The position numbers and the translations under genes were made by a program. A stretch of 64,000 nt of DNA from Janthinobacterium tructae (GTDB lineage Bacteria; Pseudomonadota; Gammaproteobacteria; Burkholderiales; Burkholderiaceae_D): NCBI RefSeq assembly GCF_006517255.1, contig NZ_CP041185.1:930001-994000 (forward strand), given 5' to 3'. This document shows positions 44,180-51,235 of this stretch, one piece after another (positions within the stretch are counted from its first letter, which is position 1; the number at the start of each line of letters is the position of its first letter). The notes under the pieces are model-generated. The model saw only the letters and a program-made list of their open reading frames with translations. It did not search any database and was not told the origin of the DNA.

Positions 44180-45477
44180 GCTGTTCTCCTGTGGCTGACC
44201 TGGTCCAGCAAGTCGGCCAGGGCGTTGCTGCGGGCTTGCCGCGATTGCAGGGCGATGGCGGCGGGACTGGCCAGCGGCGCGCGGCCCTGGCGCGCCAGTT
44301 CCAGGAAGCGCAACAGCGCGCGCGCGCAGTCGGCGCTGGACGCCAGCTGGCCGATGGTGTCGATGCCGCTGTGGCGCAGCTTGGCCGCGCTGTCGCCCGC
44401 CAGGTCGGTCAGCGCCAGGATGGGCCGGCGGCAGCGCAGGTATTCATACAGCTTGGCGGGAATCTGCGCATTGCAGTTGGCCGCCTGCAGCAGCAGCAAG
44501 CCGTCAGCGGCCAGCATTTCCTGCAGCGCCGCGCCGTGCGGCTGCAGCGGCTCCAGGCGCACCAGATCGAGGATGCCGTATTTCGCCAGCAGGCAGGCCA
44601 GCCATGCGTCGTGGCCCGTGGCGCGCAGCACCAGCTGGAAATTGCGCGCATGCAGTACGCCGTCGTGACGCAGCTTGGCCAGCGCCTCGAACAGCGCTTG
44701 CGGATCGCGCTCGGACGGGTAGATCACGCCGCTGTGCAGCAGCAGGAAGCGGCTGCGGTGGCCCGTGCGCGCAGGGCTGCCGTCATGGCCGTCTTCGTCG
44801 TAGCCGTTCTCGATCAGGCAGAAGCGCTCGCGCCCCACCTGCGCCAGGCGCCTCCGGTGCGCATCGATGGCGCCCGGCGTGGTGCAGACGATGGCCGCGC
44901 TGCGTGCCGCAATGCGCTGTTCTATCCACGCATGCATGCGGTGCAAACGCACTTCGGACGGATACGGCGCCAGCGGGTCGCTGTCATCGAGCATGGGGTC
45001 GCGCTGGTCGGCGATCCAAGGCAGGCCGCTGAGTTTTTGCAGGGTCAGCGCGATCAGGTGCGCCGTGGCGATCGGGTACGTCGACCAGATGGCATCGGGG
45101 CGGTATTCGCGGATCATGCGCAGGCCGGCCGGCACGGCGCTCAGCCACCAGGAACTCCAGCGGTCGGGCAGGGCCAGGCAGCGCGGATAGCGCCCACCGA
45201 TGGAGAAATGGCGCGCCGCGTCCAGCGCCAGGGTGCGCCGCACGGTGGCGCGCTCCCCGATCTGCGCCAGCTGGGACACGCCTTTCTGCGCATACGCGGC
45301 AGGGCTGGGACTGAGCACCAGCGGCTGCCAGCCGCAGTCGGGCAAATGGCGCGCGAAGCCCAGGGTGCGCAGGATGCCGCTGCCGCCGGCGAGCGGCGGA
45401 AAATGGTAGGCGACCATCAGCACCCGTTTTGGTCGGGCCGCGTTCGGTCGGGCCGCGTTCGGCGTGAGCGCTACCAT
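44176..45477 (-). CDS. Glycosyltransferase (GT-B, family 4-like) of the exopolysaccharide locus
   Basis: 433 residues from ATG 45477, overlapping the hydrolase 1 stop by 7 bases. The N-terminal GT-B half starts KRVLMVAYHFPPLAGGSGIL, the usual GT4 entry. The second half has LLLHSGVIYPSERDPQALFE and QIPAKLYEYLRCRRPILALT, the donor-binding region with the Glu motif. It should transfer a sugar from a nucleotide donor to the growing repeat unit. Residues 5-15 (PNAARPNAARP) come from a 15-base tandem duplication, so the true start may be the later Met in LMVAYHF. Confidence 0.85.
   Translation of the reverse strand: MVALTPNAARPNAARPKRVLMVAYHFPPLAGGSGILRTLGFARHLPDCGWQPLVLSPSPAAYAQKGVSQLAQIGERATVRRTLALDAARHFSIGGRYPRCLALPDRWSSWWLSAVPAGLRMIREYRPDAIWSTYPIATAHLIALTLQKLSGLPWIADQRDPMLDDSDPLAPYPSEVRLHRMHAWIEQRIAARSAAIVCTTPGAIDAHRRRLAQVGRERFCLIENGYDEDGHDGSPARTGHRSRFLLLHSGVIYPSERDPQALFEALAKLRHDGVLHARNFQLVLRATGHDAWLACLLAKYGILDLVRLEPLQPHGAALQEMLAADGLLLLQAANCNAQIPAKLYEYLRCRRPILALTDLAGDSAAKLRHSGIDTIGQLASSADCARALLRFLELARQGRAPLASPAAIALQSRQARSNALADLLDQVSHRRTA
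45431..45460. repeat. 15-base tandem duplication at the 5' end of the glycosyltransferase gene
   Basis: GGTCGGGCCGCGTTC is present twice head to tail (45431-45445 and 45446-45460). It encodes PNAARPNAARP near the N-terminus. The copies are identical, so the repeat is either recent or contractible by slippage. Confidence 0.9.
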
Positions 45478-46364
45478 GACTGCAGCCAGCGTGCGCACAG
45501 CTGTTCGACTTCGCCGCGCCAGGCGGCGCTGGCGAAGGTGTGGTTGGCGCCATCGACCTGCGCCTGCGTCCATTGCGCGCGGGCGGCGACGGCGCGCCAG
45601 GCCCCGTCGCCATGGAGCAGGGCTTGCCACTCGCGCGCACCGAGGTCGTCGCCGCTGAGGATCAGCAGCACCTTGCCCTGGAATTGCGTCAGCGCCCGCA
45701 GCAGGGCCGGCGCGGGCGCATCGTCTTCCTGCGCTTCCTGCGTCTGCGCCAGCGTGGCGGCGGCCGCCTGCCGCAGCGACGCCAGGCTGGCGCCCGTGCG
45801 TACGCCGCCGCTGGCCAGCTTGCGCCAGAACGCGCCTTGCAGCAGGCGCGGCAAATAATAATGGCGCAAGGTGGCGCGCGCCAGGCCGGCGCTGCTGCGC
45901 ACCCACGGATTGAGCAGGATCAGGGCATAGACGCGCGCATCGCGTGGCGCATGGCAGGCGGCCGCCGTGGCGCCGTCGCACAAGCCCCACAGCACCACTT
46001 CGCGCAAGGTTGGCACGGCGTCAAAGAATTGCGCCAGCGCGCCGGCGATGTCGGGACCGGCGGCGCGGTAATCGCGCGCGCTACCCTCGCTGTCGCCCAT
46101 GCCGCGCAAGTCGAAACGCAGCACGGGCCAGCCTTGCGCGGCCAGGGCGCGGGCCAGCAGGACGAACTGGCGATGGCTGCCGACCCGGTACTGCGGGCCG
46201 CCCGTGACGATCAATATGCCGCGTGGGCCCGGTGCGGCGGGCAGGCTGAGGATGCCGACCATGCGCGCCTGCGCTTCAGCGTCTTCGGCCGCGCTGCGAA
46301 AGCGCAGGGGCAGCTCGCGCACGCCGTGTCCTGCGAGGTGCTGCTGACTGCTGTCGCGCTTCAT
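45471..46364 (-). CDS. Exosortase A-associated hydrolase 1 (alpha/beta fold)
   Basis: 297 residues from ATG 46364 with AAAGGA upstream. An alpha/beta-hydrolase with oxyanion-loop motif GGPQYRVGSHRQFV, RFDLRGMGDSEG, and a nucleophile elbow WGLCDGATAA where Cys stands in place of Ser. The acid is in LLILSGDDLGARE and the His in GANHTFASAAW. This matches the TIGR03100-type hydrolase 1. Its start overlaps the hydrolase 2 stop by 4 bases. It probably acts as a thioesterase or acyl-transfer enzyme with the ACP and ligase of the cluster. Confidence 0.9.
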   Translation of the reverse strand: MKRDSSQQHLAGHGVRELPLRFRSAAEDAEAQARMVGILSLPAAPGPRGILIVTGGPQYRVGSHRQFVLLARALAAQGWPVLRFDLRGMGDSEGSARDYRAAGPDIAGALAQFFDAVPTLREVVLWGLCDGATAAACHAPRDARVYALILLNPWVRSSAGLARATLRHYYLPRLLQGAFWRKLASGGVRTGASLASLRQAAAATLAQTQEAQEDDAPAPALLRALTQFQGKVLLILSGDDLGAREWQALLHGDGAWRAVAARAQWTQAQVDGANHTFASAAWRGEVEQLCARWLQSW

Positions 46365-47218
46365 GGCGGCGTCCTTTCCTCGTCGAGCCAGTCGCGGCAC
46401 AGGGTGCGCGTGGCGGCCAGCAGTTGCGGACACGCCAGCAGCTCGCCGCTGTGCCAGAACGGGCCGTCGCCGAAGCTGGCCACGTGCACGGCGGCGCCCT
46501 GTTCGCGCCAGTGCCGCGCCAGCGGCGGCAACGGTGCGCCGGCTTGCTCCGGTGCCTGGTAATCGAGCCAGTAGACTGGCACGGAGGGCGGCAGCGCCGC
46601 TGCGCTGGCGCCATCGATGGCCAGCGCCAGCTCGGGCGCCAGCAGGTAGCCGGCCACTTCCACAGATTCACCCTGCGCCAGGGCGGCGCGCGCATGGCCC
46701 GGTGCTTCGCGCATGCCGCCGGCCAGCATGCTGGTCGCCAGGCGCAGGCGCAGGAAGCGGTCGATGCTGCGCCGTCCATCGGTTTCCGGCTGCCATAGCA
46801 GCAAACGCGCCAGCGGCAGCGGCGCGCGGCTGGCGAAATCGAGGGCCAGCAGGGCGCCCAGGCGCAAGCCCCACATCGTCAAGGGGCCGTCGACGCGCTG
46901 CGCCAGCCACGCGCAAGCCAGGTGCAGGTCGTTGTGCCAGATGTCCCAGCGCGCTTCGCTGAAGTCGCCGCAGCTGTCGCCGCAGCCAAACAGGTCGATC
47001 TGCAGCACGCTGTAACCCAGGGCGGCAAAGGCGCGCGCCTGCGCGGCGGCTACGTGGCGGCTTTTATTGAGTTCTTCCGCGAACGGATGCACGTAGAGAA
47101 TGCCGCCGCGCGCGCTGCGGCCCGGCGGCGGCAGGTGCAGCAGGCAGTAGCGCTGGCCGCCGCTGGCGGGCAGGAAAAAAGGCAGCAGCGGCAGTGCGTC
47201 GACGGCGGCGCTGTTCAT
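46361..47218 (-). CDS. Exosortase A-associated hydrolase 2 (alpha/beta fold)
   Basis: 285 residues. It has GGILYVHPFAEELNKSRHVA, then IDLFGCGDSCGDFSEARWDI, and the elbow region reads MWGLRLGALLALD, with Arg where the nucleophile is expected. This corresponds to the TIGR03101-type hydrolase 2, which always accompanies hydrolase 1 in XrtA loci. Without a visible Ser or Cys nucleophile, it may be a non-catalytic partner or use another residue. Coupled by ATGA overlaps to ACP upstream and hydrolase 1 downstream. Confidence 0.9.
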   Translation of the reverse strand: MNSAAVDALPLLPFFLPASGGQRYCLLHLPPPGRSARGGILYVHPFAEELNKSRHVAAAQARAFAALGYSVLQIDLFGCGDSCGDFSEARWDIWHNDLHLACAWLAQRVDGPLTMWGLRLGALLALDFASRAPLPLARLLLWQPETDGRRSIDRFLRLRLATSMLAGGMREAPGHARAALAQGESVEVAGYLLAPELALAIDGASAAALPPSVPVYWLDYQAPEQAGAPLPPLARHWREQGAAVHVASFGDGPFWHSGELLACPQLLAATRTLCRDWLDEERTPP

Positions 47219-47460
47219 GGCCGCAGCTGTGCAAACACGAAGTCGTGCAGGGTGCCCACGGTGGCGAAGTGGCGCGCGTGGATGTCGTCGTCGGCGACAA
47301 TGATGCCGAAATGGTCTTCCAGCGCGGCGATCACGCCGATCACGGCCATCGAGTCGAGTTCCGGCACGCTGCCCAAGAGCGGCGTGTGCTCTTCCAGCGC
47401 GCGCCCGTTCAAGCCCAGGGTGGTGTCGAGGATGCGTTTTACTGCTTCAAGATGCGGCAT
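47215..47460 (-). CDS. Acyl carrier protein of the XrtA cluster
   Basis: 81 residues from ATG 47460. The ACP fold is visible, with the phosphopantetheine attachment Ser at residue 37 in PELDSMAVIG (instead of the usual DSL). The N-terminus reads MPHLEAVKRILDTTLGLNGR and helix 3 HFGIIVADDDIHARHFATVG. It should carry an acyl or aminoacyl group as thioester. Its position between a GNAT protein and two hydrolases, and opposite the ligase, suggests it is loaded by the AMP-forming ligase. Confidence 0.92.
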   Translation of the reverse strand: MPHLEAVKRILDTTLGLNGRALEEHTPLLGSVPELDSMAVIGVIAALEDHFGIIVADDDIHARHFATVGTLHDFVFAQLRP

Positions 47461-48194
47461 GTCAGCTCCAGGGAAGGGTAGTGCGGCAGGGACGACGTAT
47501 CGAAGGCCAAGCAGGGGATGTCGTCCGGGCGGCGCGACAGGTGGACATATGGCGGCAGGCTGGCGGCCATCCATTGCCAGCGCCCGCAGCGGATAAAGGT
47601 GGCCGTGCCCAGCGCGTGCGTGCCCAGGCGTGCATGGGCGCCCAGCGAGGCGCGGTTGAAACGCGAAATGCGGCTGCACGACCAGCGCACGCCCTGCGCG
47701 TGCAGCACGGCGTTGGCTTCTTCCCACAGCCGGGCGAAGACCAGGCCGGCGCGCTGCTCGGGATGCACCCACACGTCCAGATCCCACGACGACTGCTGCG
47801 AGGCCAGCGCATAGCGGGCGCGCACCTCGTCTTCCTGGCAGCCGTGGCGCAGCAGCCAGATCCAGCCGGCCATGCCTGACTTGTCACGCGCCACCAGGCA
47901 TTGCGCACCTTGCCGGTAGCGTTCGCGCAGCGCGCCGGGGCGGCGCTCGGGACCGGGCGGCAAGTCCGCCTCCGCCAGGCAGCGCATGACGGTGATGGCC
48001 TGGCCGCGGCCGCGGCATAGCGAACCGGGCGCCACTGCCTGCGCGACGAATTGATAACGATATAGCGCGCAGCGCCCGCCCGGCACGCGTGCCAGCAAGC
48101 GTGCCACGGCCAGCCAGGCGCTGTCGCGCCAGCCCAGCTGATCGAGGCTGGCGCTCAGCCGTTGCAGCAGGGGAAATTGTGGAAACAGGGCCAT
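47439..48194 (-). CDS. GNAT-like acyltransferase of the XrtA cluster
   Basis: 251 residues from ATG 48194; ATG 48236 is an alternative and neither has a strong ribosome site. A GNAT-like fold is suggested by AQCLVARDKSGMAGWIWLLR, SSWDLDVWVHPEQRAGLVFA and RISRFNRASLGAHARLG. It is the first gene of the minus-strand operon and overlaps the ACP start by 22 bases. It probably transfers an acyl group from CoA or the adjacent ACP to an amine. The acceptor is unknown. Confidence 0.75.
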   Translation of the reverse strand: MALFPQFPLLQRLSASLDQLGWRDSAWLAVARLLARVPGGRCALYRYQFVAQAVAPGSLCRGRGQAITVMRCLAEADLPPGPERRPGALRERYRQGAQCLVARDKSGMAGWIWLLRHGCQEDEVRARYALASQQSSWDLDVWVHPEQRAGLVFARLWEEANAVLHAQGVRWSCSRISRFNRASLGAHARLGTHALGTATFIRCGRWQWMAASLPPYVHLSRRPDDIPCLAFDTSSLPHYPSLELTCRILKQ

Positions 48195-48297
48195 GGCAGT
48201 AAGGGATGAGGCGGCTATGCAGCCAACGCTGTCCATTAGAGCGCAGCGGCCAGCGGCGGTCTTGCGCCGGCTCAAGCTGTGTTGCTGAAACTGTTAA

Positions 48298-48311
48298 TTG
48301 ATCAAAATCAA
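48298..48311. promoter_or_regulatory. Perfect FNR/ANR-type box between the two XrtA operon arms
   Basis: TTGAT-CAAA-ATCAA matches the FNR consensus TTGAT-N4-ATCAA at all ten positions. Its centre is 76 bases before the ligase ATG and about 110 before the GNAT start on the other strand. For a class II arrangement (-41.5) the predicted -10 is AATCAT (48334-48339), which agrees with TATAAT at 4 of 6. Control by an oxygen-sensing FNR-type or CRP-family protein is likely if such a regulator exists in the genome. Confidence 0.6.
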
Positions 48312-48380
48312 GACCGTTGTGGCCGTTTGTCTGAATCATAGGGGAATGCATGGCAATCATGGCAACCCGGGGACGACACG

Positions 48381-49979
48381 ATGGCGACACTGATACATGA
48401 CCTGATCTTCGAGACGGCGCAGCGCGCGGCCCACGCGCCGGCCCTGGCCTGGCAGGGCGAAGAAACAAGCTATGGCGCGCTGGCACAATCCGTGCGCGAA
48501 GTGGCTGGCACCTTGCTGACCCTGGGCTTGCGGCGTGGCGCGCGCGTGGCCGTGTACCTGGAAAAACGCCCGGAAAACGTCAGCGCCATGTTTGGCGCGG
48601 CGGCGGCCGGCGGCGTGTTCGTGCCCGTCAATCCGCTGCTCAAGCCGGACCAGGTGGCGTATATCCTGGCCGATTGCAACGTGGCCATCCTCGTTACCTC
48701 GCGCGAACGCCTGGCGCAGCTGGGCCCCGCGCTGGCCGCCTGCCCGGAATTGCAGACGGTGCTGCTGACAGGCGAAGGGGAGACGGAATCGCAACTGGGC
48801 AAGGTACGGCTGCTGGCGTGGCGTGGCCTGTCCGCCGCGCCCGCACTCCCACTGCTGTGGCATACGGCGATCGACACGGACATGGCCGCCATTTTATATA
48901 CCTCGGGCAGCACGGGGCGGCCGAAAGGCGTGGTGCTGTCGCACCGCAACATGCTGGCCGGCGCGCTCAGCGTGTCCGGCTATCTGCGCAACACGCCGGA
49001 CGACCGTATCCTGTGCGTCCTGCCGCTCAGTTTTGATTACGGCCTGAGCCAGCTGACGACGGCGTTTGCCAGCGGCGCCTGCGCCGTGCTGATGAATTAT
49101 CTGCTGCTGCGCGACATCGTCGAAGCCGTGGAGCAGGAAGCCATCACGGGCCTGGCCGCCGTGCCACCGCTGTGGGTGCAGCTGTCGCAGCTGAGCTGGC
49201 CGCTGTCCACGCCCTTGCGCTACATCACCAATTCGGGCGGCGTGATGCAGCGCTCCACGCTGGACAAGCTGCGCGAATCGCTGCCGCGCACGCAGGTCTA
49301 CCTGATGTATGGCTTGACGGAAGCGTTCCGTTCCACCTATCTGGCGCCGGAACAGCTGGAGCGGCGCCCCGATTCCATCGGGCAAGCGATCCCGAATGCG
49401 GAAGTGCTGGTGCTGCGCCCCGACGGCAGCGTGTGCGACGCCGATGAGCCGGGCGAACTCGTGCACCGTGGCGCGCTGGTGGCGCTGGGCTACTGGAACG
49501 ATGCGGCGCGCACGGCCGAGCGCTTCAAGCCGCTGCCGCCGCAGGCCAGCGGCCTGGTGCTGCCGGAACTGGCCGTCTGGTCGGGCGACACCGTGCGCCG
49601 CGATGCGGATGGCTATCTGTACTTCGTGGGCCGCAGCGATGACATGATCAAGACCTCCGGCTACCGGGTCAGCCCGGCCGAGATCGAGGAAGTCGCGTAT
49701 GCAAGCGGACTGGTGGGTGAGGCGGTCGCGCTGGGCCTGCCCCATGCCGTGCTGGGCCAGGCCATCGCCTTGCTCGTCACACCCGCGCCGGGCACGCAAT
49801 TGTTGCGCGACAAGGTGCTGGCCGCCTGCCGCGCCCGCTTGCCCAGCTATATGGTGCCGCTGTGGGTAGATATCCGCGACGGCGTGCTGCCGCGCAATCC
49901 GAATGGCAAGATCGACCGTCCCTTGCTGGCCAGGGAACTGGCGCGTGCGTATGCGGTCCAATCAGGAGAGGTGGCATGA
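48381..49979 (+). CDS. Exosortase A-associated AMP-forming acyl-CoA/ACP ligase
   Basis: 532 residues, TIGR03098-type. The ANL-superfamily motifs are present: YTSGSTGRPKG at about 173-183 for AMP binding, YLMYGLTEAFRSTYL, then SGDTVRRDADGYLYFVGRSD and the catalytic-Lys region RNPNGKIDRPLLAREL. It should activate a carboxylic acid as adenylate and load it on CoA or on the cluster ACP. It is the first gene of the plus-strand arm, with the FNR-type box upstream, and overlaps the decarboxylase gene by 4 bases. Confidence 0.93.
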   Translation: MATLIHDLIFETAQRAAHAPALAWQGEETSYGALAQSVREVAGTLLTLGLRRGARVAVYLEKRPENVSAMFGAAAAGGVFVPVNPLLKPDQVAYILADCNVAILVTSRERLAQLGPALAACPELQTVLLTGEGETESQLGKVRLLAWRGLSAAPALPLLWHTAIDTDMAAILYTSGSTGRPKGVVLSHRNMLAGALSVSGYLRNTPDDRILCVLPLSFDYGLSQLTTAFASGACAVLMNYLLLRDIVEAVEQEAITGLAAVPPLWVQLSQLSWPLSTPLRYITNSGGVMQRSTLDKLRESLPRTQVYLMYGLTEAFRSTYLAPEQLERRPDSIGQAIPNAEVLVLRPDGSVCDADEPGELVHRGALVALGYWNDAARTAERFKPLPPQASGLVLPELAVWSGDTVRRDADGYLYFVGRSDDMIKTSGYRVSPAEIEEVAYASGLVGEAVALGLPHAVLGQAIALLVTPAPGTQLLRDKVLAACRARLPSYMVPLWVDIRDGVLPRNPNGKIDRPLLARELARAYAVQSGEVA

Positions 49980-51235
49980 AGGATTTGATACGCTCGAACA
50001 GTACGCCATTGCCGTTGCACTCGTCCCTGGGCCAGCAGTTTGCCGTGGACAACGACATGCTGCAGGTCGGCGGCGTATCGTTGCAGCGGCTGGCCCAGAG
50101 GGTGGGCAGCACGCCGTTCTATGCCTATGAGCGCGCGCATATCATGCGCCGCGTGGCCGAACTGCGCGCCGCCTTGCCGGCCGGAGTGCACCTGCATTAC
50201 GCCATGAAGGCCAATCCCATGCCGGCCGTGGTGCAGTCGCTGGCGGGCCTGGTCGATGGCATCGACGTGGCCTCGGGCGGCGAACTGGCCACCGCGCTCG
50301 ATACGCCCATGGCGGCCGAACGCATCAGTTTTGCGGGACCGGGCAAGCGCGACGGCGAGCTGGCGCGTGCCGTGGCGGCGGGCGTCTTGATCAATGTAGA
50401 GTCCGGCGGGCAGCTGGAAAGGACGGCGCTGGCCAGTGAACGGCTGGGCGTGACGGCCAGGGTGGCCGTGCGCGTGAATCCCGATTTCGCCCTGCGCCGC
50501 ACGGGCATGCGCATGGGCGGCGGCGCGCAGCCGTTTGGCGTCGATGCGGCCCTGGTGCCGGCACTGCTGGGCCGCATCGGCCAGCTGGGCCTGGATTTCC
50601 ACGGCTTTCACCTGTATGCGGGCTCGCAAAGCCTGTCGGCGACGGCCCTGGCCGAAGCGCAAGCCCTCAGCGTGCAGCTGGCGCTGCAGCTGGCCGACAG
50701 CGCGCCGTCACCCTTGCGCACCCTGAATATCGGCGGCGGCTTCGGCGTGCCGTATTTCCCCGGCGACCAGGCGCTGGACCTGGCGCCAGTGGCGGACGGC
50801 TTGCAGCGGCAGCTCGGTCTCCTGGCGCAGGCGGCGCCCGGCGCGCGCCTGAACCTGGAACTGGGCCGTTATCTGGTGGCCGAGGCCGGTATCTATGTGT
50901 GCAAGGTCATTGAGCGCAAGCTATCGCATGGGCAAGTGTTTCTCGTCACGGATGGCGGCTTGCATCACCATCTGGCCGCTTCCGGCAATTTTGGCCAGCT
51001 GATCCGCAAGAATTACCCGGTCGCCATCGGCAACCGGCTGCACGGCGGGGTGCGCGAAGTGGCATCCGTCGTGGGACCGCTGTGCACGCCGCTGGACGTG
51101 CTGGCCGACCAGATGGAGCTGGCGCGCGCCGAGGAGGGCGACCTGGTGGTGGTGTTCCAGTCGGGCGCCTATGGCTTGACGGCCAGCCCGACGGCCTTTC
51201 TCGGCCATCCTTTGCCGGCCGAGGTGCTCGTATGA
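49976..51235 (+). CDS. Exosortase A-associated PLP-dependent decarboxylase (group IV, DAP/ornithine type)
   Basis: 419 residues, TIGR03099-type. An alanine-racemase-fold barrel holds the PLP Lys at residue 78 (HYAMKANPMP), the glycine loop LNIGGGFGVPYFPGD and a C-terminal domain with the phosphate/substrate residues in LCTPLDVL (the Cys of the active site) and GAYGLTASPTAFLGH. Relatives decarboxylate diaminopimelate or ornithine/lysine. A product amine could be joined to the ACP-bound acyl group. Overlaps with both neighbours (4 bases each) mark one operon. Confidence 0.93.
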   Translation: MKDLIRSNSTPLPLHSSLGQQFAVDNDMLQVGGVSLQRLAQRVGSTPFYAYERAHIMRRVAELRAALPAGVHLHYAMKANPMPAVVQSLAGLVDGIDVASGGELATALDTPMAAERISFAGPGKRDGELARAVAAGVLINVESGGQLERTALASERLGVTARVAVRVNPDFALRRTGMRMGGGAQPFGVDAALVPALLGRIGQLGLDFHGFHLYAGSQSLSATALAEAQALSVQLALQLADSAPSPLRTLNIGGGFGVPYFPGDQALDLAPVADGLQRQLGLLAQAAPGARLNLELGRYLVAEAGIYVCKVIERKLSHGQVFLVTDGGLHHHLAASGNFGQLIRKNYPVAIGNRLHGGVREVASVVGPLCTPLDVLADQMELARAEEGDLVVVFQSGAYGLTASPTAFLGHPLPAEVLV

